The notes: generated by a model not told the origin, from the sequence alone. Positions 49,030-62,242 are shown, counted from the stretch's first letter. The stretch is 64,000 nucleotides of DNA from Dromaius novaehollandiae (GCF_036370855.1 NC_088099.1:154722517-154786516), one strand, 5' to 3'. Translations and numbers: made by a program.

Positions 49030-49115
49030 CCCCTGTGTTCCCAGTGCAACCTGTTTGAAGTCCATGGGGTTGTGCTATGCAAATTAGAAGGGAATTGTGT
49101 TCACAGTGTCTCTGG
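49030..49115. mobile_element. Palindrome-like ancient repeat remnant
   Basis: AGTGCAACCTGTTTGAAGTC and CATGGGGTTGTGCTATGCAA match GTGCAACTCCATTGAAGTCA and ATGGGGTTGTGCTGATTTAC. The core is itself palindromic, so orientation cannot be assigned. Confidence 0.58.
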
Positions 49116-52100
49116 TGTAAAGATAACGCTACAATATTCCCTCACAGGCATTTGAAATAGCTTTAAAGAGTCAGTATAAAATCATAACTATTAAATTAAT
49201 AAAATAACATCTAAGCTAGTAACTTTTACCTGAGGGTTTAAAACCTTTTTTGTGTGTGTTTTTTGACAAAAATTGAGTAGGTGAACATCGCCTGAGTAAA
49301 CTGATCCTAACAGTAAAAAGACTAAGCAAAACAGGGTAGGATGCCTTGCTAATGCAGAATTTTTCTTTGTAGTATTTTTTTTTTCAGACATCTTTCAAAG
49401 GACACAACAACAAACCTTTGATGGGATCATTCCGTGATCAAATAGATCACAACTATGGGAAATTTTTACTGAAGTTCAGTCTACATTTTTCTTATTACAT
49501 TTTATCTGACTGCTCTTTGCTAGCTTCATCAATGGCATCCTTTATGGTAAGGAACGGATTGCTTCAACAGTTTCTTTAAAGGTCTGATTAAGTGCCACTA
49601 GAACTGGGGGAGTCTTTCCAGCTACTATAACATGAGCATTGGCCTGGGCATCTTGGGCTTGTCCTCTAGCCAGGTTAGAAAGACCTGTTGTCATCAGGTG
49701 ATCTGCAGTCTTGTCCTATAGCAGGAAGCTAGTATATTTATCTCTAAGGACTTCTTCTGATTTAGGGTCAGTCTGAGCAATGGCTATGGCCTATTTTCCA
49801 GATAGGCTGAGGAAGTCAATACATATCACATGCTCATTGTCTGTGGAAGTCAGACACACGCATAGATATACACAGACGGTGTTCAGCGCTGGAGAAAATA
49901 GAGCCGTTTAGGGACTTTTGATGAATATTCCATCACTGCATATAGATACTGTTTCTTTCAAAATAAAAAGCTGTGTTTTTTGTATGGACTTTTTATAGCC
50001 TGAGGTGTCAGCTTCAAAGCCTTAATGAAGTGATTTTTTTTTGGTATCATTTTCCCTTAGCACTGGATTGTCCGCAAGACACATTTTTTTCTTCACATTC
50101 TATTTTCTTCTTAGAAGAAAACTGCAGCGGAAAATAACACCAAGATGAGATTCCTCTAGGTCTAGCCTTACTTTGACAGCATTGTGAATGAATTAGAAGA
50201 CCAGTTTTTGCTGCACCGTTACCCATTAGTCCCATTTTTGTTGTGATTTTGATACTAACTACTTTCCTTCAAAGCTCTTCCTGGCTGGGTTCCACGCGGA
50301 GTGCTGGTGAGCCTTCCCACTGAAATCAGCACAAGACTAGCACACGGGCAATTTCACAGCATGGAAATGATGTTTCCAAAAGTCTGCAGTGTCTATATCT
50401 TCTCCTTGGGCGTGGGGCCCACTCTGCCTTCTGAGCTGCAAAACACTCCAGTTGTAGCAGTGGTTACGTGGAACGTATTTGCAGAACAGATTCTCAGCTG
50501 CTGCAGACTTAATAGCTCCACTGATTTCTCTTTCCACCTGATAAAATTATGACTTATTTGTTTCATTTAAGATTTGAATGATGCTAATGATCCTCAGAAG
50601 ATATATTTCCTTCAGCATGGTCATTATACCTTCTATCAAGATTTTGATAGTGAAGTGGGCTGATCCATGATGCTAGAACTGTTAGTCTTAGGTTAACTAT
50701 TTGCTGAAATTGTGACTCAGGCCATGACAATGGGAGGATGGTGATGGCCTTTGGTGGGACTCCCATTCTGAGCCCTGGATTTTCTGTCCCTCAGTTCTCT
50801 TACTGATGTCTCAGAAGAGCTGACAAAATAGTCAATGTTTTTAAGTGCTTAAGATCTTGGAATAAAACTCCACTAATGGAGTTGGAATATATTGTGATAC
50901 TCACAGCTCTGATTTTCCTGACCATTTGACAGGACAAAACACACCAGAATGAAGCAAATGTTAAATGTTACTGTTCTTATTTTGCAGAGCCACCCGATAT
51001 CCACATAGGGTTCTTTTCCATGTGGCTCTTATTTCAGTAGCCTAAGGACGCAGCATGCAAGGCAGTGGAGAATCAGACCGTGCCATTTTAATATGGAGTT
51101 TTAGTTGTATTTCATTTCAGTAATATTTCACAGGGGGTTTCTATGACTGACAGGCACCATATAAATAAAATATATTATCATTTCAAAACCATAACCTGTA
51201 GGTTGCTCTCTTGTGCTGACTACAACATTTGCTACTAACATTCTTTCTCTGCCACAAATACAATGAATCAATGAATTTGCTGGACACAGTGATTTTAAAA
51301 CTAGTCTATAAACTAAACATGTAAAAGAGGTATATAAAACATAGGGCAGAGCATATCTGTAACTGTATCTATATATACCAGTTACTTACTCACTGTCACA
51401 TATGCACATGGTAAAAAGTATCAATTTCTTCCTTCTCACTCGTATACTTTTAGCAAATATAAAAATAAATCACCAGTAAAAATAAATCAGCTGACTCAGA
51501 TGTCCATGTACTATGAACTGTGATATGCCCCGGTTGTCAGTAGGTGTCATGCAACACCACAGTTTTTAAACACCTGGCTTTCACAAAAATATCGCTCAAG
51601 CAGCATATTCATCTCCAAAGGTTTTGTCATCCTTTAAGGGCACAAATATTCTCATTTGGATGGTGAACTAGTGTCATGTGAGCATCTACTAACGAGGAGC
51701 TGCAACTAATCCCCATGTATATTTGGTCACACACGTGGTTATATTTGGAAAGGCGGTGGTAGACAACACAACTATAAAGCAGTGCCCTCTTGCTGGAGAG
51801 CCTAAACACAAAGGCAGCAAGCCTAATACTTGCTCACCTCTGTATTAACTTTTCTCTCCCCACTTCTCCCTGTGTCCCCAATAATCCAATAAAAACTCTT
51901 TGGTCTCTGTCATAGCTGCAAATACAACTCAATAATGTCATCATACAGATCAGCCAGCTCAATCTTTCCCTAATCCAATCAAAAAAATGACCATGCTTGT
52001 GCTCTCTGTTTCAATTTAAAGCTGAGGATGATAGCCTGAAAGAAGTAAATCCCAGTCCGCTGCTGATCAGACCTTAGGGTATCATTTTGTTCAGTTGCTG

Positions 52101-53507
52101 TTTTCGCAGCCCGTTCGCATGCACATTGAACCCACAAGTGCACCACTGGAGATAAACAAAGCAAAACAACAGTTCAATTTTCCAGCTCTCAGGCTGATTG
52201 CAAGCTAATATCACACCCTCTGCCTTGCTGTTACTGCTGCTGCAATTGTGAGTGAGCAGAATCAGGCCCAATGCACAGCATGTGAGGCTTTCTTTTTACA
52301 AAGTCATCATCTGTACTAAATAGGCTTTCGTCTGCAGAAAGCACATCTGCTTTCAGACTTCTAAGGGTAATTCATGGTCAGACGAACCCATGCTTCAGAC
52401 TGGCGCTCCCTCTGGCCCATGGGAACAAACGTGGCCGCACCACGAAGGCCTCTGCACCCCATCTTTTCTGCAGTGGCTTTCTGCTACAGCTAGAGGTGAG
52501 GGCACCAGAGCTTCTGACCAAGTGTAAAACCTTACAGCTGCCAAAGCCCTCACAAAGCACATTGGACACCCAGGCCCTGCATTACATGACTGTCTGGATC
52601 CTCTCATGTGACAGTGACATGACAGACCACAGCAGTTTGTTTATGTCTGTATGTGACCCAAAGAGCTGCCCCAAAACTGGCAGCCATCCACCGCACTGAG
52701 AAGTTCAGACCGCCCTGAGACAGGGAATTAGAAGTGGTGGTGAAGATCACCCAAGCATTTCCATCCCAGCTCCCTCTAATTCCTGCTAACACTTTGAATG
52801 TCCACTGATCAGGCATAAATTTCCGAGTTGCTCCCACAACTGAAATGTCATTTGATTTGTTGGCACAAAGCCATCATAAGTTTTTAATATGAAGAGAATG
52901 ACTTTTTTTTCCCCAATATCTATAAAGAGGAAAATTATTGCAACTCATTTTTTTTAAAGCAGCTTTACTGCCAAAACAGCTGGGGGAAGCAAGACTGAAT
53001 TTGTCAGACCGATAGCCCTCATTGTACAGAAGTGTCTTTGAGTGTTCCGGTTAAAATTGGTTTTGATTTGCCAGAGTTAAGAGCTGTTGAGAACTGCACA
53101 TGCAGTAAATGTTTTAACATCAATAATGCTGAGCTGGGAACTTGCGGAAATTCGCTGCTGCTGCCGCTGCCATGACTGTGTTCTGGCCAAGTTCACTGAA
53201 GCAGAGGATTGTCTGAGGCCCCTGAGGGTAGTAAACCAAAGGGGCCAGGTGGAGGGATCCTGAACACTAAGTAAAGTGAACTGGAGCCAAAACTCATTTT
53301 GTGCTCAGCATCTCTGAGGACTCCATAACAACGAAACTGGAGGAATTTTGGAGCATATGGGTGAACAGAAACTAAGAACAAAACTCATACTGGCTAAATT
53401 CTGCCTACAACATAATTTAAACAGGCTTAGTGTCAAAGTCTCAGAGAGAAATTCAACATGCCTACTCACAAGTCCAAATTTAATTTGCACTCACCTACCT
53501 AAGCCTC

Positions 53508-53570
53508 CATTTGGGGCTGGATCCAATTCAGGGAACAAACTTCTGACTTTTACACCACTTTTTTACTTGG
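53508..53570. mobile_element. Weak palindrome-like repeat remnant
   Basis: GGGGCTGGATCCAATTCAGG and GACTTTTACACCAC resemble the outer arms (GGGCCAAATTCAGA; GATTTACACCAG) of the same class. The TTGAAGTCAATGG core is not preserved. Confidence 0.3.
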
Positions 53571-53593
53571 CTTTTGTACTGTAAAGTGTGTGT

Positions 53594-53615
53594 GGGGGGG
53601 GGGGGGAGGGTGGGG
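53594..53615. repeat. Poly-G tract
   Basis: Thirteen consecutive G, then A, GGG, T, GGGG. G-runs in this arrangement can form a G-quadruplex and are prone to sequencing length error. Confidence 0.9.
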
Positions 53616-55929
53616 ACAGACACTGTGTGATACCCTGCTGCGAGTTTCCTTCTAAAGCACCTAGAAGACCTCCCACACTTAGGTGTGTGACCATCTCTCA
53701 GGCCCAAGTGGAAGGAGAGATTTTCTGTCTTGGCATGTCACAAGTTATAGGGACACTGAGGTTGCAAAACATTGACTCTCACATACACCCAAGTGGCCAG
53801 GTCCAAAGAGGAAGGTACTTAGCTTCAAGGCAGTGCTCTGCAATACCATCCTCCTGGTCCCCATGACCGTACACACCAGCTCAGGACATCAACGCCTGGC
53901 TCTAGAGTGACCTTCGGCAGACATTTTTTGTCAATGTCTTGCCCTGCAGAGACCCTGTTAAATCTGGGAAGGGACATTCCTTCTGCTGGATATGAACCGC
54001 AGTGTGCAAAGGGAGAGAAGATGAGAGAGACAAAACACAAGAGTGTGACCCTGTTGCCTGCTGATGACATTCCATGGGAAAGGATGAGTCTTGCATTCCT
54101 AGGTGCTTGTCAATGAATTTCACCAGCCTTGGGCAGAAATGGTACTGAGCAGGAGCAGAAAGAGCCCCCCTGCTTTGGGTGTTCACAGCAGGCAACAGAG
54201 TAGGTTTTCAGGTGACAATTAAGGTATCTAGATGTGCTAAGATGCTTAAGCAGAATATTTTGTGTTTACTCAGAGCCAGTTATCTAAATTCTACCCAGAG
54301 AGATAAAAGTGATTAAGTCTCCCTGGGAATCTGATCTGTCAGACCTCTACTAAATCCAGCCCTAAGTCAGGGTGATTTTTTTTTTTTCTTCTGCACAAAG
54401 TCACACTCACTAGAGGAAATCACATGCTGGCATCACCAATAAGATAGCAAAGTAGTCCAACAGTATATTGATTTTGCACAACGTAAGATGCTTCATGGAA
54501 AGAGAGATTTACTGTGTGATTGATAGATAGGCAGGTAGATGTGTAATCAGAGAAAATGGAGTCTACTCCCAGCATCTTATTTATAGTAGTTTATTGTGAA
54601 AACACTGAGCACCCAGGAAGGACTGTTATTTTCTCTTTCAAAGCTCTTGGAACAGATTCCCAGTACCTTACGTGGTATTGTAGCTAGTGAAGTATTGTAC
54701 TAAGTGACTTGGACTGATGTTTTGTTAACAGATGCATATTACTAATAGTATAATTATTGATGTATTATTTGAATTGACCAAACTTTCACTACCTAACAGA
54801 ACCTCTGTGGTACCTATAAACTGTGCAATGCTGTTTCTGTACAATACCAACACAAAATCACCTGCTTCCCCAAAGAGTTTATAACCTGTTGCTTATGTCA
54901 CTGTTTCTGCATCCTGTACATGGCCACAGCCTGTCCATTTATAGGTCCTCTGGCCACATCTCGTGGTGAGGAGAAAGAGGAAGTGGAGAGTGGTCATGTA
55001 GTTGTCTGTAAGGTTGATAAAAGGATGCAAACATGCAGCATTCAAATAGTTGGAACATAGAGAGAGATACAGAGCTACATGTGTGTGAGAGAGAAAGACA
55101 GAACTTCATTACTGTGATATACTCAAATCTATATCTGATAAATACACAATTTCCAGACATATTACAAGACAGCTGAAAGAAAAGGATGGATACACATTTA
55201 GAGACATGCAGCTCTCTGGCAGGAGGAAACACATAAGAAGAGCAAATACTTCAGAGCAGCAGAATTTCTGGAGGCTGCTTTCCTATGGATTTGTGTCCTA
55301 GTTTGACTATACAGTGTATAATGACATGTGAACACCAAATGATTATTTCCCATGTCAGGCACGCTCATAGTGTCCCCCTTCCATAAGGGTTTTCTTGTGT
55401 CTAGCAAAGGGTTAGACAAAGCTTGTGCTGTTCCTTCAATGGAGACAATAGCACAGCTCTTTCCTCTATTTGTCCACCTGTTTTCATTAAATCTGTAGGA
55501 ATTCAGTACCTCTGAGATTGCCATCCCTGTGTCAAATATGGTTGAAATTAGCCAATAGGTTCAAAAGTTATTAGTAACACACATGTACAGAGCGTGATCT
55601 CATAAGCATGGGCTCGTAGGAAGCCAAGCTCAGAAGGGTATGTAAAAGTCTCTCTGATCTCTAAGCTGCAAATTCCCAATGTGAAAAAAAGCAGCGAATA
55701 TAGTTTATTAAAATATTTGTCAGTATATTCTTAATTTAAAATCTGGTTCTTTCTATAGGAGAAAAAGAGAGATGCCCCCGTCGAGAGCTGAACGAGGCAA
55801 ATGTTTAACTGTTCATAGTTTTTAAAGCTGGAGGACAATTACTCTAATCCAGTCCAATGTCCTGTATATCTTATGCCAAAGACTGTATAGGCAAGGTAGT
55901 TCCCATACGGATAAGGCAGAATTAACAGC

Positions 55930-56420
55930 ATTGTGTTAGGCTTTGGTAAGACTGTATCTGGACTCCCATTCCCAGTTCTTCTTCCATGTGGTAAGGAAGA
56001 AAAATTTGGCTTGGACTGGGGGCAGAGTAGGCCTAGTAGGATGTTCAGGGATTTTAGCATTTATTTTTGGAGGGGAGACAGGGAAAGCTTGGCTCATTTA
56101 GCTTAGCAAAATGGAGGCTGAGAGAGAATATGGTCATTCTCCATAAATATGTCAGAGAGGCATGAATAAGGAAGGGAGAAGTGCTAGTTAGTTGGAGAGA
56201 CTGCTGCTAGCATAAGAGCTCATGGCCATAATATGGTCTTATAAAATGAGAACAAAAGACAAAGAAGGTATCTAGAGAGCAAAGGAGTAAATTTTTGAAT
56301 CTACCTTTTGACAGAAGTAGAAGTAAATAACAAACTCATTTTAAGACATAGCTTAGTAAAAAGTCACTAGGAGTATTTGACCCAATGGGATGTGAGTAGA
56401 AGAGCTTGAACTCTACACCT
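55930..56420 (+). mobile_element. Old, decayed CR1-type LINE 3' fragment
   Basis: Ordered matches to the CR1 (L3-like) pattern: GGCTTTGGTAAGACTGTATC (about 55940), TTTAGCTTAGCAAAATGGAG and GGCTGAGAGAGAATATGGTC (about 56097-56135), GCTCATGGCCATAATATGGT (about 56218), AAAGGAGTAAATTTTTGAAT (about 56281), and TTTTAAGACATAGCTTAG (about 56340). No open frame survives. Same strand and similar apparent age as the copy near 37.05 kb. Confidence 0.72.
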
Positions 56421-58847
56421 CAAGATGTTCTTCATCCTCATGATATTCTAAAGGACTTCATTCATCATGTCGGCATCCATAATTTGAGCCTGAGCTTTTT
56501 AGTATGTTGGAAAAGCATTATGCCATAGGATAGGTCTGTCATGCAATGTCACATCTGTCATCTTTGGATGCAGATGGAGGTCTACCCAGGAACAAAGGGG
56601 AATGTAGGCTCTTTTCCCCACACACACACCACAAGCCCCCAAGTGATGTGTTGCAGCCACATCACCACCCCTACTCAGCCTGGCATCAAGGCAGCTCCTG
56701 GTTAACCACTATACCATTAGCAAGAAGCACAGTGCTCCATTTCATCTCATTACTTTATCATTTTCTTTGCTCATGCCCTATTTACTGGGCCTGTAAAATG
56801 CATAAAAGCCTACAAGTGGCAGAAAGAACTTGACTAAAAAAATAATCAACAGAACTGGGTACAACACAGATGTGGAAATTGTGGAAGGCAATAACCATAA
56901 TGACAATGCTGCTGGACATGCATAATTGAATGTCACTAAGCCACTCAACAGCATTCATGTTACGTGGGTTTGATTTCTTTTTCCTGGATACTGATGAACA
57001 GATTGGTGTTAGTCTGGGGAAAAGAAAACAGAATTATATTCTGTCTTGCACCCTAGATAATGAGCCTTACCTTCCACCAGCAAGCCAGTCTGGTACTCGC
57101 ATTGAGAATGTTTACCCCAATGCGTAGGTGTAGAAGAAATCTCATTCCTAATGCTGCATGTAGGCGCTGATGCCTGCTCTATTTCAATCTCTCTTTATGT
57201 TTATCAGTAGCATAAATCTATTTTCCTACAGTGCAGAACCAATCTCTGGGAGGCAGGAACTCATTGACCACATGCTGCAGCAGTTGGAGAGGCTTGCCTC
57301 CTAATTACTGGCACTCTGCAGCATTTACATCAACATTTGCTGTTGCAAGTAATAATAATGAGCCTCAGCACGAATCGGATCACATAACCAATAGCTTCCT
57401 TCCTACTTATTGTTTTTTCCCCAAGTTTTCCCCTTTCATATTCTGCTTTTGCACCCTGATCACCTCCTTCATCCCTGAACCACGAACATGAGCAGGCTCC
57501 ATATCTGACAAAACTTCCATGCTGGAAGGAAGGGAAATGGAGGCATTAACCCTTTATGGAAATCTGTCTGATGAGACACTGATTTCTCCTGAAACAACCT
57601 CACTTGTTTCAAAAGGCATATTTGGGGTAATGTTCTAACAGGTCGAGTGGGCCTGTCTGCGACAGCATGAGCTGGTGTTACAAAACAATTTTCCTATATA
57701 CACAGAGTAGGAAGTTTCTGTAGACTATAGGCAGAGAAATATGGTTGTATGTTGCTCCACTTCTGAGTTCATAGCCATCTTCATTCAGACTAAAATAGAT
57801 CATGGGACCTGATGCTGCACTGAGTTACAAGAGTACATCAATGAGGCCTGCTTAAATGAATGGAGACGCAATGGTTTAAAACATACGTAAATGTTCAGAG
57901 AATGGAGATTTTATACTGCTGTTTTTTTGTGACAGACTTCTTTTCGTCTCTTGCGTCTTTGCAAGTTCCTAGTAAGCTGGCAATATCAGCAAAGACTGAA
58001 TGAATTATAGACAGTTGCTGTAGGTGCTTCAGATTTCCATACCATCCTTTACAGGTCCTTAAAACAGACATTTTCCTGGAGATGTTTCACAGATTATTTC
58101 ACATTGCATGACAGCTATTGTCTGAAAGGTGTTGGTAAGGTACTTGACTCATTGCTGTGTGATTCTGGTTTGTGATGGCACAACCCTGTCTAAATCAATG
58201 GGATGTACCAGCAAAAAGAGCAAAGTGTGGTGGGTCAGTTCCTCCTTTTCTATGAAATGTTCCTGTCCCTGGTCACCTTTCTACCCAAATGTTATCAGAG
58301 AAGTCAGCTTTTGCTGTATGCCGGTGTGACCAATTGCTTATCCATCAGAGGCAAAGCTCATCCAGTGGCAGCTCAAGAGCCACCATCCTCTTCCTTTAGT
58401 AAATGAAGAAATTAAACATATCAGAAAGTCCAGCACACATCATCTTTCCAGGTTAAGCTCTACTAAGGATAACTGCAAAGAGTGCCTAAATCCATACCCT
58501 GGATCATCCTTCACTAGAAAGCTCCTTCCTTATTGCTTTTCTATCTGGTATAACAAATCACTTTCTTCTTTTCATGCGCAGGCCCACTCAGTCCCTTCCT
58601 AGCAGAATCAACTTATGCTAACAGCTTTGAGATTCATGGCAACACTTTCAACTATGGACTGAATTTTCATGCCAATACACTAAATGAAGCAAAGTACCCC
58701 ACATGAAGTGTGTAAAGCCTGAAGTTTAACTGCTTTTTTTCCTAGTCTCATAGATTTTCCTTCTCTACTATGTTGATTAGTCATACCTCACAAAACACTA
58801 CCAGTATATTCAGAATTGCCAGCATCTTGACTGGCAACTCCGGCTTC
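56421..58847. other. Downstream intergenic DNA, nothing recognised
   Basis: AT-rich, with open frames under 100 codons that resemble nothing known to me. A short run near 57805 (GACCTGATGCTGCACTGAGT) hints at another old repeat. Confidence 0.55.
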
Positions 58848-59010
58848 CAAACATAAGAACCTAACATTGGTCATAACACATCAGCCCAAGGGTACGTGCA
58901 GTTCAATATCCTGTTCCTGAGAAAGAGCGAGGGAACAGCAGGGCCACATGTACTGGGGCTGCCACAAAATATTTTCCTTGCCTCCAGCAGCTCAGGGACT
59001 ATACAATCTG
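58848..59010 (+). mobile_element. Ancient sauropsid repeat, second copy of the same family
   Basis: AAACATAAGAACCTAACATT, GGTCATAACACATCAGCCCA, GTTCAATATCCTGTTCCTGA and CAGCTCAGGGACTATAC match, in order, AACATAAGAACGGCCATACT, GGGTCAGACCAAAGGTCCA, AGTATCCTGTCTCTGA and GGCTCAGGGACTTC. It keeps the 5' AACATAAGAAC part that the 33150 copy lacks. Confidence 0.58.
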
Positions 59011-59639
59011 TGCAAGCAGTTTTTGTATGAATGATAATGTGATATATGTGCTCTATTTTTAGTCAGCCAGTACATATAAGAAGCTTCTAGGACTTTAGTC
59101 TACTCAACTAAAAGGCAAGACGATTTTTAGACATTATTATTTCTTTCTATATATGAAGAATCAAGTACTCTTTTTTTCCCCCATGCATTCGTATTTTCCT
59201 CTTATTCTCAATGTTCTCCATGCCAGAGAAGTAGATAAACTTGCAAGTAGACACATCTTTTCAGTTTAAACGGATATGAGGGCATATTGAAAAAAGTGGT
59301 AAAATGCTGTTTCTGTTGAATTTGGTTTACTGAAAAATGAAAATCCATTTTGATGAAGATTTATTAAATAGAAAATGGGTGTTCGAGCAACCACGGAAGT
59401 AGTGTCAGTTTACCAGATGTTTTCCTAAACCAGGGCCAAGACTTTAAAAAGCTAATGCCAAAGATTAATGTAAATAGATGCCAAAGAAAATCTGTACAAT
59501 GTACAATAGGAAGTTTTTGTGATCCCACCAAGTCCAGAAATTATGCTACATGTTCTGAGTATCATTTTCTGACACCTTATCTGTTGATCTACCACATACA
59601 TATATCCCATAGCACAGTTAAGTTGCCTAATTTGAAATA

Positions 59640-59690
59640 TTACTCAGTCTTCAACTCCCACTGATCTCAGTAGTTTCTGGGGAAAAAAAA
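59640..59690. mobile_element. Palindrome-like ancient repeat core
   Basis: CAACTCCCACTGATCTCAGT followed by AGTTTCTGG corresponds to the core CAACTCCCACTGACTTCAGT-GGGAGTTGGG. Only the core remains. Confidence 0.42.
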
Positions 59691-61199
59691 GAAAAAGATT
59701 TGGCTATCTTTTCAGGAGTCTAGATGTGGAGAAAGAAAAATAGATACTCAGATCCTGGCACCAGATGTCTCATGGCGTGTTTGGAGAATTTGTTAGACTA
59801 GCTAGACAAGAAAAATGGAGAGGAAGGCTTCACCCAATATAATAGGAATGTATCTGCAAGCAATTAGTATGTCATTATAATTTCCCAAACAATACATATT
59901 AACTGATACACAAATCTTTGTAAGCGCTAAATGAAATGTTAGCCATTATATTCCAAAAGCTTTATCACAAGCGACATTTTGTGACATCAGAAACTAGTTT
60001 TCCTTCCACTCAATTATCTCTATTAACTGGTAATGTATACTGAATCCATGCCATGTGTTTCATAACAGTGATCCTCATTAACTGAGTAAACAGAAATGCA
60101 GCCTTATTGGCAAGGGAACTCGAGTGACCAGAAAGCACAAACCTGAGCCTGAGATCATCTGTCATCAGTCACAATGGCAAGGTATGAAGTTAGCATGTAA
60201 TTAATAGGCATTTAGCAGAAAAAGTCTGCGGATTTACGCTGATGTACTGTCAGAAAAAGCACAAGAGTTCTGCAAAAGTGAATGGCTACTGCAGTGCAGA
60301 GGACTTTGCTCTAAAGGCAGTGCCTAATGACATCGGGCAGATTTCAATCCACTGAAAACCTGGAGGAATTCATAAAGCAAAATTACATAAAACAGAAAGC
60401 ACAGAGCGTACCAACACGTAACCCACTTCTGTATTATCCCATATTGCTGTGCAAAATTGGACAATTATCCTTCTCCTGAAAGACTTGGATTATAAATGTC
60501 CTTTCTAGACTTCTGTAAAAGGGGAATTCTCACACTCTGACAGAGTGGGCCTGATGCATATTCACTTTGACCTCCTGTATAAAATGATACCAAACCAACG
60601 ACCCAGTTCAGAAAAATGTTGAAACTTGTGCTTAGTTTTAAGTGCTGCTTAGTTTTAAGCTGTTGGGAGTAAAGCTTACATTTAAATATTTTGCAAAGTA
60701 GGAACGTCATTACGAGCCGAAAAGCAGCCCTGGACTTCAACTGCTCTGACTCCAGAGTGGCTGCATCCAGTTTCTCTCATTCTAAAGTGGTTTGAATGGC
60801 TAAGCAGGGATCACAGCTGCGGAGAAACAGCCCCAGCACCAAAATCCTCTAACTTCAGTTCTGCCGTCCTCTGTCCCCAGTTCTCTACAATTGTACGTGC
60901 GCAGCTTGACTCTCTTCTCACGTCTGTGAGTGCAAATCACAAGCGAATCCTCTGGTGAGGGGACTGAATAGTAGCAACGGGGAAAGAAGCAGGCTAGCTC
61001 TTCTATTCCTAGGTATTCGGGAAAAACAGGCCAGTTCTAGAAAAACAATCGCTGGGAAAAAGAAAAAAAATGGAAAATGTTTCTGTAAAACGGTCATGCA
61101 CTACAGCTCCAAATTTCCTACTGTGCTTCTGTCATCACCTTCTGATCACCCTCGAGCTTTGCAGCCTTCCTAATTCTTCTTGGGTTTGCAGAGCCCTGT
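59691..61199. other. Downstream intergenic DNA, nothing recognised
   Basis: AT-rich unique-looking sequence. No exon, RNA gene or repeat can be supported. Confidence 0.55.
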
Positions 61200-61275
61200 C
61201 CTCCTCTGACAGTACATCAGTGTAAAGCCACTGGCTGCAATTACACACGATTTACACCAGCATGAGCGAGTGAGT
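61200..61275. mobile_element. Palindrome-like ancient repeat remnant
   Basis: ATCAGTGTAAAGCCACTGGC, TGCAATTACACACGATTTAC and ACCAGCATGAG match the sauropsid pattern TCAGTGTAACTCCACTGACT, TCAATGGAGTTACACCTGAT, TTACACCAGCTGAG in order. Confidence 0.55.
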
Positions 61276-62050
61276 GAAGAAACGGCCCCTCGTGGCCCTT
61301 GCCTTCCCACCACCAACCATCCCTAACTATCAGAGACTGAGGATCACGCTCTGCAGCTGGTCCCCTGTGGCTTCGGTTATAAAAGCGTGGAGTCTGTTAC
61401 CAGATTTATTAACGGTGAAGTTAGTGATGGCAGTGTCGTTCTTCCTGCGATTTACATAAAATCTGCACAGAAAGAGGAAGAAAAATCGTGAACATCTGGC
61501 TGCACGCGTAGCCGGTACAGAATCCTATTACAGTGCTGGCACGAGTCTACGAGCACGTCACTGCTAAATAATTCATTAAATTAGCAGAAGGTACATGTGG
61601 AAGATGTACACTAACCTGGCGCAGAGGAACACTGTGAGGTGTGACAGAACAAGCTCTGCAAGGATGAGGTGTGCACCACCTGATGTCAAGCCGAGGCCGA
61701 GGAGGATCTAGTTCTTCCTCCAGTGAATCTGATACATGATAAAAACTCAGAGGAAGCTCGTTGCCTGGCACCGGGAACACTCATTCTCCACCCCAGGGAC
61801 AAGGACAACACAGAAAGGTTTATGGTGGAGAATGTCCCCAGGAGCTGCTCTATGTCTCAGCTGAGCAAGCGGAGCTGCTTGTGAGTCCATCAAAGTCTTG
61901 CACGGCGCGGAGCCCCACGAGGATGGTGCATCTCCCATGGCCAGAGCTGACCGAGGAGCCCCGGCCAAGCACCTCGACAGGCTAAGCCAAGCTGGGAGCG
62001 TGGCCGGGGCTGGGGCCTTATTGCTCACCACTTTGTAAGCAAAATATTTC

Positions 62051-62092
62051 CAGCTTTTTTTCTTTTCTTTTTTTTTTTTTTTTTCCTCTCAG
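62051..62092. repeat. Poly-T rich tract
   Basis: Long T-run with a few C. No retroposed gene is recognisable next to it in the A-rich orientation. Confidence 0.85.
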
Positions 62093-62226
62093 GCAATGAA
62101 GTCATGTACAGAACCTTTCTATTGTTTTGCAAACAACAGCTGAGTAAAAAAGACCAAAACATAGTGTCAAATCCGCATATCACCTGAATAACTGCCATCC
62201 GCAGAAAGGATAGTGTTTTCATCTTA

Positions 62227-62242
62227 ATTGCTAGCTAGCAAT
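62227..62242. repeat. 16-bp perfect palindrome
   Basis: ATTGCTAGCTAGCAAT equals its own reverse complement. It lies in the unique AT-rich DNA near the window's end. Confidence 0.85.

Larger units (their letters stand above)
49116..55929. other. Downstream intergenic DNA
   Basis: Holds the G-tract at 53594 and a weak repeat arm at 53508. The stretch 52380-53900 is somewhat richer in G+C than its surroundings, but I can identify no exon. Nothing else recognised. Confidence 0.55.

Noticed and set aside
50301..50400. Another palindromic sauropsid repeat (CTTCCCACTGAAATCAGCAC)
   Set aside because: Only the half-core fits and neither arm can be followed.
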